NCBI RefSeq assembly: GCF_000233715.2
Contig: NC_021184.1
Location: 3,558,001 to 3,622,000, forward strand
Source: Desulfoscipio gibsoniae DSM 7213
Lineage (GTDB): Bacteria > Bacillota > Desulfotomaculia > Desulfotomaculales > Desulfallaceae
Direction of reading: 5' to 3'
Length of the DNA: 64,000 nt
Of this stretch, positions 7,152 through 15,011 are shown one piece after another (within the stretch, counting starts at the first letter, position 1; every line of letters begins with the position of its first letter). A program made the translations under genes and the position numbers. The notes beneath the pieces are model-generated. The model made no database searches and was not told where the DNA came from. It worked only from the letters and a program-made list of their open reading frames with translations.

Positions 7152-9010
7152 TCGGATTCCTCCTGTTCTTCATAGAATTTTTGCAAAAAATATACGATCC
7201 CCCGGAGGACATTCTCCACACAGGGAATCGCAACACTGTTGCCAAGGGCTTTGTATCTCGCACTATCCGAAGCACCGGGAATGTCCGTCCAGTAATCAGG
7301 GAAGCCCTGCAGTCTCTCACATTCCAGTGGAGTCAGCCGTCGAATCAGCTTCTTCGGCTCGGCCACAAGATTTTCACTACCCCCTCCGTGGTCGCCACCT
7401 TGCGCTCGCAGGGTAGAAACTCCTTCGGCATAGTTGGCATATTGCGACTGTCCGAAAACTTTCGGCTCGCAAATCAGGTCGGTAGCATCCTTATACTGTC
7501 GGGCACTTTGCGTACTTACCACATCGTTGGAGACATATTCATCGCTCCGCTGCTGTGAAAATACGCAATGCCGGTCTGCGGTATTGAGCGTATAGCTGAT
7601 GTCCGACTGAAAGCCCATGCCGTTGCCGCCGTTATGATCCTGGCGGTCGATGATGTTTCCGGCGATGCAATAGGTTTCCGCATTTTGAGATATCAGCGGC
7701 AGGTTATTGCCTCCGGTACCGCATCGGGCAGATATGTTCGGAGATACTTCATGGGGTCCTGTATAGCGGGAGTCAATGCCATGATTCTCATACAGCTCCG
7801 GAGGATCACCTAAAACGAGAGGAGGATGTCCGTCCATTTGAGCGCGCAAGGTGGCCGTTATATTTTCTGTTATGTCCATGCGTTCTCCGCCCTGATCATT
7901 CAGGCACAGGATAGACGATGCCATATTGAAGCCGCTTTCCGATGCTTCAGTTTCATTGGGCAGTTGGGCGATGAAGGTCTGCTGCTTCATGCCTGGCTGG
8001 GCTTGAATCGCTCCGGACACATCATGCAGATCCTTTACCTCATCCCGCTGGTTACAGGCAAAGGCAATACTCTCGTTATCGTCAGATTTAAAATTACAAG
8101 CAGCGTGAGAATGTGCCGCCTGCAAGGTAAAGGCAGGGTCGCCGTTTTCTCCGACGCCCAGCTCTGTTCCTTCACCTAATTGATTGCCGCGCATGGCTAT
8201 TTGCGTATTGCTTGGTATGGTTACATTGTTTGTTATTCCTCCTGCTCCTGCATCTCCGGACAGTTTCCCGCCTGCATCTCCAGCGCCTGCTTCAGCATAG
8301 GAGGCAGCTCCTTGCCGCGCTTCTTCGCCCTGCGGAGTATCCCCAAACAGGCTGTCTTGCTTAAATAATATTTGCGGTGCGGTGTGGCCTCCAAAATCTG
8401 CGACAAGGTAGATTCTTTTGCGCCTTTGTGGGACGGACCAGTATTGAGCGTCGTATATCCTCCAAGCAAGTGAGAATTGATCTCCCAATACGGCCCCAGC
8501 AGACTTCCATACCCCTCCCGGAGGTCGAGGTACAGAAACGGAACTGTCAGCAATTCTGCAGGTTTCCTCAAGTACCGCGCGGAAGTCCTCCCCATCTGCG
8601 GAGGAGAAAGCTCCGGGGACATTTTCCCAGACCATATATCTGGGTCTAAGTCGAACAGGCTCATCTGTCCGTTTTGCTCTTGCATCATGCTGTCTCAGCT
8701 CCTTTATAACACGAATCTGCTCCATGAACAGGCCGGAGCGCTCGCCCTGAAGTCCGGCGCGTTTTCCCGCGACTGATAAATCCTGGCATGGCGAACCCCC
8801 GCAGACAATATCCACGGGGGCAAGCTCAGAGCCTTTCAGTTTTGTTATGTCGCCGATATGGAGCATCTCCGGAAACCGTATTTTTGTGACTTCAATGGGA
8901 AACGGCTCGATTTCGCTGGCCCATGCAGGGGTGAAGCCCTGACGGACGCCTGCCAGCGGGAAACCGCCGATCCCGTCAAACAGGCTTCCGAGGGATAGCG
9001 ATATGGTCAC
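7127..9010 (-). CDS. DNA (cytosine-5) methyltransferase, orphan
   Basis: 627 residues from a GTG start that overlaps the preceding stop as GTGA. Motifs in order: I (SLFDGIGGFPLAG), IV with the catalytic cysteine (GGSPCQDLSVAG), VI (ENVPG), VIII (QRRKRIYLVADFGG), IX-X (RLTPLECERLQGFPDYW, KALGNSVAIPCVENVL). Between VIII and IX is a very long, low-complexity ~300-residue target-recognition region with repeated Gly/Asn/Gln modules. No restriction endonuclease gene is adjacent, so it is probably an orphan phage/ICE-type methylase that protects the element from host restriction on entry. A second gene is nested in another frame at 8233-8688. Confidence 0.92.
   Translation of the reverse strand: MTISLSLGSLFDGIGGFPLAGVRQGFTPAWASEIEPFPIEVTKIRFPEMLHIGDITKLKGSELAPVDIVCGGSPCQDLSVAGKRAGLQGERSGLFMEQIRVIKELRQHDARAKRTDEPVRLRPRYMVWENVPGAFSSADGEDFRAVLEETCRIADSSVSVPRPPGGVWKSAGAVLGDQFSLAWRIYDAQYWSVPQRRKRIYLVADFGGHTAPQILFKQDSLFGDTPQGEEARQGAASYAEAGAGDAGGKLSGDAGAGGITNNVTIPSNTQIAMRGNQLGEGTELGVGENGDPAFTLQAAHSHAACNFKSDDNESIAFACNQRDEVKDLHDVSGAIQAQPGMKQQTFIAQLPNETEASESGFNMASSILCLNDQGGERMDITENITATLRAQMDGHPPLVLGDPPELYENHGIDSRYTGPHEVSPNISARCGTGGNNLPLISQNAETYCIAGNIIDRQDHNGGNGMGFQSDISYTLNTADRHCVFSQQRSDEYVSNDVVSTQSARQYKDATDLICEPKVFGQSQYANYAEGVSTLRAQGGDHGGGSENLVAEPKKLIRRLTPLECERLQGFPDYWTDIPGASDSARYKALGNSVAIPCVENVLRGIVYFLQKFYEEQEESECTSIPTT
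8233..8688 (-). CDS. Nested phage-type protein overlapping the C5 methylase in another frame
   Basis: 151 residues, wholly inside the methylase gene on the same strand but in a different frame. It has its own ribosome site, AAGGAG, 11 nt before ATG 8688. It contains MSLFDLDPDIWSGKMSPE and LSQILEATPHRKYYLSKTAC followed by GILRRAKKRGKELPPML, a pattern I recall from many phage and ICE proteins found with such methylases (SQILED-PH-KY-LS and GIL-RA-RGKELP). The overlap spans methylase motifs VI to VIII, so both frames would be under constraint. Function unknown; that it is expressed is an inference. Confidence 0.6.
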   Translation of the reverse strand: MMQEQNGQMSLFDLDPDIWSGKMSPELSPPQMGRTSARYLRKPAELLTVPFLYLDLREGYGSLLGPYWEINSHLLGGYTTLNTGPSHKGAKESTLSQILEATPHRKYYLSKTACLGILRRAKKRGKELPPMLKQALEMQAGNCPEMQEQEE

Positions 9011-9411
9011 AGCAACAGCTTCATGACAGGGGAAGGCGTTTCCTCCGCCATGAGATCTCTTTCCTTAAAATTATATAGCTTCATGTGACATTCTCCTTGT
9101 ATCTGTTCTGCCGACAGGCTTCTGACAGAAATGCCGAGCCTCTCGGCTTCCGCTATTTCACAGCTCATGCCGTGGCTGATACGCGAACCGCATATCCACA
9201 GCTCGTCGCATGAAGCCAGCATACGCAGCCCCATTTGGATACCAAGCTCCCGCTGGGCGGGTATGGCGTCATCCAGTATTTGTGGGTATAGCAGGTGGAC
9301 GGCGACAGGTGCGCAGCCTTGGTTAGAAGCATAAAGGCAGGCGGCTCTGGCGAACTGTACATTGGTTTCGGTATCCCCCGCATAGGGAGAGCAGATATAT
9401 ACCAGTTTCAT
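9007..9411 (-). CDS. DUF4406/nucleoside 2-deoxyribosyltransferase-like protein
   Basis: 134 residues from ATG 9411, overlapping the TrbL-like gene stop as ATGA; the long upstream extension is in the wrong frame for the neighbour and is rejected. It starts KLVYICSPYAGDTETNV, a Rossmann-like strand and loop seen in DUF4406 / nucleoside 2-deoxyribosyltransferase-related proteins (YICSPY-G), and has SCDELWICGSRISHGMSCEI, a matching C-terminal strand. Phage and ICE homologues are thought to act on nucleotides or ADP-ribose-like ligands. It is translationally coupled to the methylase gene that follows. Substrate unknown. Confidence 0.75.
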   Translation of the reverse strand: MKLVYICSPYAGDTETNVQFARAACLYASNQGCAPVAVHLLYPQILDDAIPAQRELGIQMGLRMLASCDELWICGSRISHGMSCEIAEAERLGISVRSLSAEQIQGECHMKLYNFKERDLMAEETPSPVMKLLL

Positions 9412-10304
9412 TTCGCAGCCACCGCCTTTACCACGGTTTTCGTCATGTTGACGGCGGTCTGCGCCGTATAAACAGCACTCATCAAATTCCCCTTGGTGCT
9501 GGTGTCCAGCCCGAAGGCTCCGGCAATTCTCGGCACCTCTCCTGCGGACAGCATCAGCCCAAGCCCCAGCAGGGCATGATCCTTGACCACCATGAGTCCT
9601 GCGATGAGGATGGTGGACTGAAGGAAGGCTGTAAGACACAAGCCGACAATCTGCTTGCACCAGCTGACGAAGCCGTCAAGATAACCGCGGGGAACAGAGA
9701 ACATATACAGGCTGCCGACCGATATCTGTATCAGCAGAATGCCGCCTCTTTTCAAGTTCGCAAAGAACACCTTAATAACTGCGTAGCCCATAAGGATGAT
9801 GATAAAAAGCATCATGATTGGATTAATGCCTGCTCCGAAGCCGAAAACGCTGCCAGCACTTTCGGCACTTCCAGCGGCACTCAGCTCTGCGATGATGTTA
9901 CCGGCAATGGTATCTATACCGTCGCCAAGTCCGGTAATTCCGGCAGTCAGGCTGCTCTGCAGACTGATTGACAGCTTATACAGCTCTACCGGCGCTACTG
10001 AGAAAAGACCGACAGCCATAAAGCCCTTAATGGCATTTAAGGCAGCATCCTTGATACTGCCTCTGCCGTTTTGGTATTCAATTCCGCATTCAAAGGCTGA
10101 TACCACCAGCCCTGTGCCATAGAGCGCCCAAGCCAGATAAACAAAAAACAGGACGATGGACTTCACCCAGGTCATATCAAACAGGTCAGCACCCATGTTG
10201 CCCATCTCGCCGAAGAAGCTGCCGAGAAAGCCGATAGTCTGACCGTAGAACCAGTTGACTATCTGCCCCAGCACGGTTTCGGCTACGAAATCCCATATAA
10301 ACAC
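9408..10304 (-). CDS. TrbL/VirB6-like conjugal transfer membrane protein
   Basis: 298 residues with about six hydrophobic segments (for example IVLFFVYLAWALYGTGLVVSA, IMMLFIIILMGYAVIKVFFA, SVGSLYMFSVP, FLQSTILIAGLMVV), the layout of TrbL/VirB6 polytopic channel subunits in Gram-positive ICEs. It would form part of the inner-membrane translocation channel with VirB4 and the PrgI-like protein. A terminator hairpin at 10,336-10,364 lies just upstream, between it and the preceding gene. Confidence 0.85.
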   Translation of the reverse strand: MFIWDFVAETVLGQIVNWFYGQTIGFLGSFFGEMGNMGADLFDMTWVKSIVLFFVYLAWALYGTGLVVSAFECGIEYQNGRGSIKDAALNAIKGFMAVGLFSVAPVELYKLSISLQSSLTAGITGLGDGIDTIAGNIIAELSAAGSAESAGSVFGFGAGINPIMMLFIIILMGYAVIKVFFANLKRGGILLIQISVGSLYMFSVPRGYLDGFVSWCKQIVGLCLTAFLQSTILIAGLMVVKDHALLGLGLMLSAGEVPRIAGAFGLDTSTKGNLMSAVYTAQTAVNMTKTVVKAVAAK

Positions 10305-10335
10305 AGGCGGTCACCTCCTTTCGGACAAAAAATAT

Positions 10336-10364
10336 GGGAGCCTGTATTATCACAAGCTCCCGAA
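10336..10364 (-). terminator. Inter-cistronic hairpin with U-run
   Basis: On the minus strand GGGAGC pairs with GCTCCC around a 14-nt loop and is followed by ATATTTTTTG (plus strand 10,328-10,335). It lies between the 10,377-10,814 gene and the TrbL-like gene, so it would reduce read-through into the latter. Confidence 0.6.
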
Positions 10365-10376
10365 AAAACTTCCTGT

Positions 10377-10814
10377 CTATATGCCCTGCATGGTCTGACC
10401 GGACTGCTCCTGCTCCAGTCTCGGCTCTCGGTATACGTCAAGGTAATCGTTGATAGCCTCGGAGATCTGGTTGTAATCCGCCTTTGTCGGCGTATATACA
10501 TACCATTCGATTTTGTCCCCATACTTCCATATGTACGGGGATATTCCTTCCCTGAAGTTAGGGTTACTGACTGCTTTTCTTCCAAGCAGGTCAGTGAAGC
10601 GAAGCGTCAGGGCATCCACCTGACCGTCGTTGCGGTTTATAATGGTGGCCTTGAGCGCCTCGTAATGGTCGGCCGTACCCATCGTGACAAAATCCACCCT
10701 GACACGAAGGTTATCGGTGAGCCTTCCGAAGAAAGCCCTTCCGACAAACCTTTTATCAGAGATAGCTGTGTCATTTCCGAACAGCCTTCGCAGCTCTTGT
10801 TCAAAATAATTCAT
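10377..10814 (-). CDS. Conserved ICE protein of unknown function
   Basis: 145 residues from ATG 10,814 (GGAGGT 8 nt upstream). Soluble, mixed alpha/beta: ELRRLFGNDTAISDKRFVGR, then VRVDFVTMGTADHYEALKAT and a C-terminal helix. Homologues appear, from memory, beside DUF3852 genes on clostridial ICEs. It follows the VirB2-like gene by 11 nt and is followed by a terminator. It ends EQEQSGQTMQGI, a variant of the tail shared by other element proteins. Function unknown. Confidence 0.75.
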   Translation of the reverse strand: MNYFEQELRRLFGNDTAISDKRFVGRAFFGRLTDNLRVRVDFVTMGTADHYEALKATIINRNDGQVDALTLRFTDLLGRKAVSNPNFREGISPYIWKYGDKIEWYVYTPTKADYNQISEAINDYLDVYREPRLEQEQSGQTMQGI

Positions 10815-10825
10815 CGTTGTACCTC

Positions 10826-11164
10826 CTACATTCCAAGTATCTGCCAGATATATAGCGGGGCAGTCAGGGTAAACACAAGACAGGCGAACAGGATGGCGGG
10901 TGCCGCCCACTCAAACTGTCCATGCTTGCGGTAGTCAAAGTATGCCGTGCCGAGCTTGGCAAAGAAGAATACCGCCAGAATCAGGTCAATTGCGGGGAAA
11001 ACCACCTTGTTGACCACGGTTTTGATCTGTCCGGAGGCTTCGTTCCAGGTACCTTCGATTGCTCCGGCCACGTCGCCTGTGGGTGCGGCATAGGCAGTCG
11101 TGCAGAGGGCAAGACTCAGCAACAAAACCACGAGGAGAACAGGCAGGATTCGTTTCAGTTTCAT
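10826..11164 (-). CDS. DUF3852-like protein, VirB2/TrbC-type candidate pilin
   Basis: 112 residues from ATG 11,164 (AAGGTGG upstream; a start at 11,182 lacks a site). It has a signal peptide (MKLKRILPVLLVVLLLSLAL, cleavage near AYA-APTG), then two hydrophobic segments (VVFPAIDLILAVFFFAKLG and FACLVFTLTAPLYIW) separated by a short polar loop DYRKHGQFEW. This signal-plus-hairpin plan is that of VirB2/TrbC conjugative pilins and of DUF3852 proteins. The TrbL-like protein is two genes downstream. Confidence 0.75.
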   Translation of the reverse strand: MKLKRILPVLLVVLLLSLALCTTAYAAPTGDVAGAIEGTWNEASGQIKTVVNKVVFPAIDLILAVFFFAKLGTAYFDYRKHGQFEWAAPAILFACLVFTLTAPLYIWQILGM

Positions 11165-11197
11165 AAGAGAACCACCTTTCATTTTAATTTTTGCATA

Positions 11198-11224
11198 GAA
11201 AAAGCCGCAAAGCGTTCTGCGGCT
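11198..11224 (-). terminator. Rho-independent terminator after the Trp-rich secreted protein
   Basis: Minus strand AGCCGCA, 8-nt loop, TGCGGCT, then TTTTTC. It lies 20 nt beyond the stop at 11,244 and before the VirB2-like gene. Confidence 0.75.
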
Positions 11225-11243
11225 CTGTTCCTTTTTTCTGTTG

Positions 11244-12938
11244 TTATGGCTTTACCGGCGCGATGTGCCAGTCATCCCACAGGCTTCCCTGAATATTCAC
11301 CGAGTCGGCGAGGTTCATGGAGAGCATACCAGCCGGAGTCCAGCAGTCGATGAGCCAGGTGTACGGCGTGTAGCTTCCGTCAGGGAACCATATGGGGGTG
11401 AAGTGCGTCCGGCGCTTGTAGGTCGAGTATTGGTTGGATTTAAACTCAAATTTTGAGCTGTACCCATACTGTGTTCGCTCCAACTGCCGCCAATAGGTTT
11501 CGTACCGAAATTCGGGGAAGTATGTCACGGCGGTCTGCGGATCTGTCACAGCAGAGGACTGATTGGTGCTGACATTGGCGGTGACGGTCTGATTGACACC
11601 GTATCCGCTTTTCATGGTCTTTCCGTATCGAGTCGGAGCCTTGGTATCCGGTACGACATTCATGGAGGCCGAAAGGCTGGCGGAATATGAGAGCCAATCA
11701 AACTCCCACCATCCGTGGTCGCACCAATATCCATCCTCATCTGAACCATGCCATACCCAATAGGAATACCACCATGGATGCCAGACTCCCCAGGCTGCCG
11801 AGGTTTTCTGTACCTTATTGGGTACGGAGGCTGCGGAATATGAGTCATTCCGGTCATCAGCCACCGGATTTGGCGGATCATTTTTTGATAAATCCACGAT
11901 CTTGGCAGTGATGTTACTCTGGCTTGCGGAGCCTCCGCCCGATACCGACACATGGATGGTCATGGTTTGCGGGGTGGACGGAGTCCTCCAGCGCACCCAT
12001 ACCAACTGGCTGTCGCCTGCGGGATAATATACGGCGTTCACGGTATAGGTCTGGCCTCCGATTGTAAAGCGAACCGTGACAGGATGGTCGGGATCTGCCT
12101 GTCCGCCCCGAACAGTCACCGATGTGACTACATCAGTATTAACCCTATATTCGTAGTCGGCAGCGGTAACAGCCGGAGGCTCAGGCTCCGCTTCATTAAA
12201 CCACACGATACCAAGGCCGAGAGATGAAATAATATCTGTGTTTGAAGCGGCCGTGGTCGTGGAACCATCCCATGCAGGGTAGCCGAGATCAGGTGTTTCA
12301 AGGAACATCGCCAGTGGCAGGTTCTTATGACTGAGAGACACCATCTTGCTTCGCAGACCGCCGTTCAACTGTTGGTCGTAAAGCGCGGCTTCCGTCGCAG
12401 TCATGGCGTACTTGATTCCCTGAAAGGTCATGTAAGCAATGGGTTCAAGCAGGAGCTTGTATTCTCCGTTGACCAGCACATCATAATTCATGCCTGTGAT
12501 GTCGGCAATGTACCTGATGACCAACTCGTCCGTGAAATAGCTTTTTATCTGATCTATACTGGCCTGTCCGCTGCCAGAACTGATTATGCGGGGCATATTC
12601 ATGCCAGGATTGTTATAGGTATATCCGTTCATGTGCGGAGTCAGGGTTCTACCGCTGTTGTACTGCAGCTTGCTGACTTTTCCGAAATGTGCGGTAGTGC
12701 TTGAAGGAGCCTTATTCGTGAAATCCACCGGAGTGGTGACGGCTATCTTGTCACTGGCTCTCACAACTGTAATTCTTACTCCTTCATCACCGCCATTCCA
12801 GTAATTTTCACTGGTTCCACTGCCCATGCCGCCGCCCCCATTATCTATATTGCCTTCGCCCTCAGCGTAGGCTGTCATAGGTAAAAGCATGGAGAACAGT
12901 AGCAGTAGCACAAGAAAAATGCTGATCTGTCGTTTCAT
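11244..12938 (-). CDS. Secreted Trp-rich protein of the ICE, unknown function
   Basis: 564 residues from ATG 12,938 with CGGAGGT upstream; a longer start at 12,974 lies in the terminator of the previous gene. A signal peptide (MKRQISIFLVLLLLFSMLLP, cleavage after TAYA) precedes a Gly/Asn-rich stretch, then a ~200-residue globular part with a predicted Ig-like segment (YEYRVNTDVVTSVTVRGG) and a C-terminal part extremely rich in Trp and Tyr (WGVWHPWWYSYWVWHG). Aromatic clusters of this kind suit surface binding or pilus-associated adhesion, but I do not recognise the family. It is flanked by terminators on both sides. Confidence 0.8.
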   Translation of the reverse strand: MKRQISIFLVLLLLFSMLLPMTAYAEGEGNIDNGGGGMGSGTSENYWNGGDEGVRITVVRASDKIAVTTPVDFTNKAPSSTTAHFGKVSKLQYNSGRTLTPHMNGYTYNNPGMNMPRIISSGSGQASIDQIKSYFTDELVIRYIADITGMNYDVLVNGEYKLLLEPIAYMTFQGIKYAMTATEAALYDQQLNGGLRSKMVSLSHKNLPLAMFLETPDLGYPAWDGSTTTAASNTDIISSLGLGIVWFNEAEPEPPAVTAADYEYRVNTDVVTSVTVRGGQADPDHPVTVRFTIGGQTYTVNAVYYPAGDSQLVWVRWRTPSTPQTMTIHVSVSGGGSASQSNITAKIVDLSKNDPPNPVADDRNDSYSAASVPNKVQKTSAAWGVWHPWWYSYWVWHGSDEDGYWCDHGWWEFDWLSYSASLSASMNVVPDTKAPTRYGKTMKSGYGVNQTVTANVSTNQSSAVTDPQTAVTYFPEFRYETYWRQLERTQYGYSSKFEFKSNQYSTYKRRTHFTPIWFPDGSYTPYTWLIDCWTPAGMLSMNLADSVNIQGSLWDDWHIAPVKP

Positions 12939-12958
12939 ATGATACCTCCGTGAACAGC

Positions 12959-12984
12959 AAAAAGCACCGAGCATTCGGTGCTTT
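12959..12984 (-). terminator. Rho-independent terminator
   Basis: Minus strand AGCACCGA, loop ATGC, TCGGTGCT, then TTTTTG. It lies just past the DUF6550-like gene and before the secreted Trp-rich protein gene. Confidence 0.75.
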
Positions 12985-13013
12985 TTGCTATCTGTTATTC
13001 TTTTGGCTTAGTT

Positions 13014-13583
13014 CTAATCCATTGAGCCAACCTTATTGCCAGTAAGCTCATCATCATCGTTGCCGACCTTTGTTCCTGTGTTTGCTCCTTCGTCATCTAC
13101 CCATCCGAAACCGGGGAACCATATCTGTCCTTTTTCATTTTTATCCCCAGCTTTGGGCGTATCATTTGACGGAGTGCCTTCCTGCTTTGTAACCTTGTCA
13201 TGCTCCACCGGCTTGACTGTATCCACTTTTTGACCATCCGGTGTTTTGGTGGGGTCGGTCAACATCTCCTTCGGCGGTTCAGTGGGCTTGGTGACCTCCG
13301 CCTGTATACTCTGCTCCGTTCCCTTGGAATCTCCTGTATCAACAGGCTGAACGGGAGCCGCTGTCGGGTCTATCGGCTGTACGATTACCTCCGGAATCTT
13401 GCTTGGTTCTACGGAAGGCATGCTTGGGTCGACCGCCTCCGATACCGTGGACGAGGGCTGGACGGATACTTCCTTGGGAGCCTCCGGCGCAAACCGTGAG
13501 ACGATTAATATAACAAGGGCGACGCACACCACGCCGAGTCCGGCAATGGCGAGGTTCTTTTTTGTTTTTTCTGTCAGTTTCAT
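13014..13583 (-). CDS. Membrane-anchored Pro/Thr-rich protein (DUF6550-like)
   Basis: 189 residues from ATG 13,583 (GGAGGT upstream). One N-terminal membrane segment (NLAIAGLGVVCVALVILIVS) is followed by a long extracellular linker rich in Pro, Thr, Ser, Glu and Val, and near the end by QIWFPGFGWVDDEG, a small conserved module I associate from memory with DUF6550 proteins of clostridial ICEs. The C-terminus is acidic. It lies between the pilus genes and the secreted Trp-rich protein, so a surface role is likely. Function unknown. Confidence 0.75.
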   Translation of the reverse strand: MKLTEKTKKNLAIAGLGVVCVALVILIVSRFAPEAPKEVSVQPSSTVSEAVDPSMPSVEPSKIPEVIVQPIDPTAAPVQPVDTGDSKGTEQSIQAEVTKPTEPPKEMLTDPTKTPDGQKVDTVKPVEHDKVTKQEGTPSNDTPKAGDKNEKGQIWFPGFGWVDDEGANTGTKVGNDDDELTGNKVGSMD

Positions 13584-13680
13584 TTAGGATACCTCCTTTT
13601 CGTAAAAGGTTGATATGTCTTTTCAATGACACACCATACTACAGAAGTTTTCGGAAGTCTATGACCAATCCGAAAACTGA

Positions 13681-14232
13681 TTAAAATATCGGCATATATT
13701 TGGCCTTCACCCTGAGATTTATTGTCATTGGCGGCAGACTTTCCCCTCCAAAGGATACCGGAACCTCCAGTCTTATGACCGCATCAGCCAGCAGACCTTT
13801 GGAATTATCGGGACTTGCAGGAGCCAACGGCATATTGTCAAGGTCGACAGAGAGGCCGGAAAGCCTGAACTCCATGACATCACCGGCATACTTCACATAG
13901 TAGCCGTTTTCCTGCCGGAGCCCCAGCAGCTGATCGAGCCTACCATATATATCGCCATAATCCAGATTTTCTTGAAAATCCGAGGCGCTTGGCTGATACG
14001 CTCCGCTGTAGCCCTCCCGAATACCGTGGTATACGTTGTCGTAGTTGTCGTTGATTGTCGATATAACTGCGGACTGAACGGCATCCCGAACACCTTGAGC
14101 GACAATCATCAGCCGTATGGACTCGGAAATGCCGCAGAATACAAGCACGAGCGCGAGGGTTATGGCGACAACAAGCGGGAAGGACGAGCCTCTTTTGCTT
14201 CTAAGTATATCATAAATTCTGCCAATTTTCAT
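13681..14232 (-). CDS. TadE/TadF-like pseudopilin of the ICE Tad pilus
   Basis: 183 residues from ATG 14,232, which overlaps the upstream stop as ATGA. After a short basic start it has RSKRGSSFPLVVAITLALVL, the polar-then-hydrophobic N-terminus typical of TadE/TadF pseudopilins, then a ~140-residue globular domain. TadE-like proteins are minor subunits that initiate or tip Flp pili. It is translationally coupled to a DUF4320-like pseudopilin and sits at the 3' end of the Tad cluster. Confidence 0.75.
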   Translation of the reverse strand: MKIGRIYDILRSKRGSSFPLVVAITLALVLVFCGISESIRLMIVAQGVRDAVQSAVISTINDNYDNVYHGIREGYSGAYQPSASDFQENLDYGDIYGRLDQLLGLRQENGYYVKYAGDVMEFRLSGLSVDLDNMPLAPASPDNSKGLLADAVIRLEVPVSFGGESLPPMTINLRVKAKYMPIF

Positions 14233-14624
14233 TTCCAATATACCTCGCTCTTTCCGCTGGCCTGTGCTTTCAGAGTGATAGGGAAGCTTCCGAAGCCGCC
14301 GAATATACCGATGTCAGCCTGAACGGCTGCGGTCACGGTGAATTCCTCATTGAGTTGGAGCCGTCCGGTTTTCGACCACGAAACATTTGGGGCAAGACCT
14401 GTCTGTTCGGTGAGCATCTGCGCCCGAAGCGTGGTTTCACTGCCTACTTGTCCGGCAATCTCCGCCTCACGGCAAAGCTCCGCGGCGTAGGTATCCAGCT
14501 TGTTTTTTGTTACGAATACAGGCAGGACGCTCACGGCCAGAGCGATAACCAGCATTACGCACAGTACCAGCACCGCCACGTCAATATACCCCTCGCCGCG
14601 TTTACTTTTGAGCAGCTTCAGCAC
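14229..14624 (-). CDS. DUF4320-like pseudopilin
   Basis: 131 residues from a GTG start overlapping the previous stop. It begins LKLLKSKRGEGYIDVAVLVL, the RGEGYIDV-plus-hydrophobic-helix pattern of DUF4320 proteins, which resemble TadE-type pseudopilins. The globular part (EFTVTAAVQADIGIFGGFG) is beta-rich. The motif KRGEG also appears in the candidate major pilin at 20,334, so both are probably processed by the TadV-like peptidase of this element. Confidence 0.8.
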   Translation of the reverse strand: MLKLLKSKRGEGYIDVAVLVLCVMLVIALAVSVLPVFVTKNKLDTYAAELCREAEIAGQVGSETTLRAQMLTEQTGLAPNVSWSKTGRLQLNEEFTVTAAVQADIGIFGGFGSFPITLKAQASGKSEVYWK

Positions 14625-14992
14625 ATCCGCACCCCCTGTTCAGGTGAGACATAGGCTTCATCCAGCTCATAGTCCTGCTCGGCATCCCGCGTATCTGCAA
14701 TCGTCCAGAGCGCATGTCTCATATCCTCATCATGGACCATTTCCAGGCCGTTTTCCTCAATCCACTTGTCTCGAACCACCTCCAGAGGATTTTTGAATCG
14801 CAGCAGGTATTCCAGATGCTCCAGATCATGCCCGCCGTTTTTCAGTTCTTCGAATACCAGCTTGGCGGCGGCGATTTCCTCTGCCTTTTCGATTATCTGG
14901 AGAGGTTCCAGCTTCAGCCATCCCCGCATCAGGGTGATATAGCCTGTTTCGAGTTTTTCCATAAGCTCCATTTCAATATCTTTTTTCTCCAT
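14618..14992 (-). CDS. DUF3848-like helical protein in the Tad cluster
   Basis: 124 residues, soluble, highly charged and probably all-helical: MELMEKLETGYITLMRGWLK, then EPLQIIEKAEEIAAAKLVFE and LRFKNPLEVVRDKWIEEN. From memory this resembles DUF3848 proteins of clostridial mobile elements. It lies between TadC and the pseudopilin genes with overlapping reading frames, so it is made with the pilus parts. Role unknown; cytoplasmic regulator or chaperone of pseudopilins would fit. Confidence 0.7.
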   Translation of the reverse strand: MEKKDIEMELMEKLETGYITLMRGWLKLEPLQIIEKAEEIAAAKLVFEELKNGGHDLEHLEYLLRFKNPLEVVRDKWIEENGLEMVHDEDMRHALWTIADTRDAEQDYELDEAYVSPEQGVRMC

Positions 14993-15011
14993 TACGCAAT
15001 CGCACCTCCTT

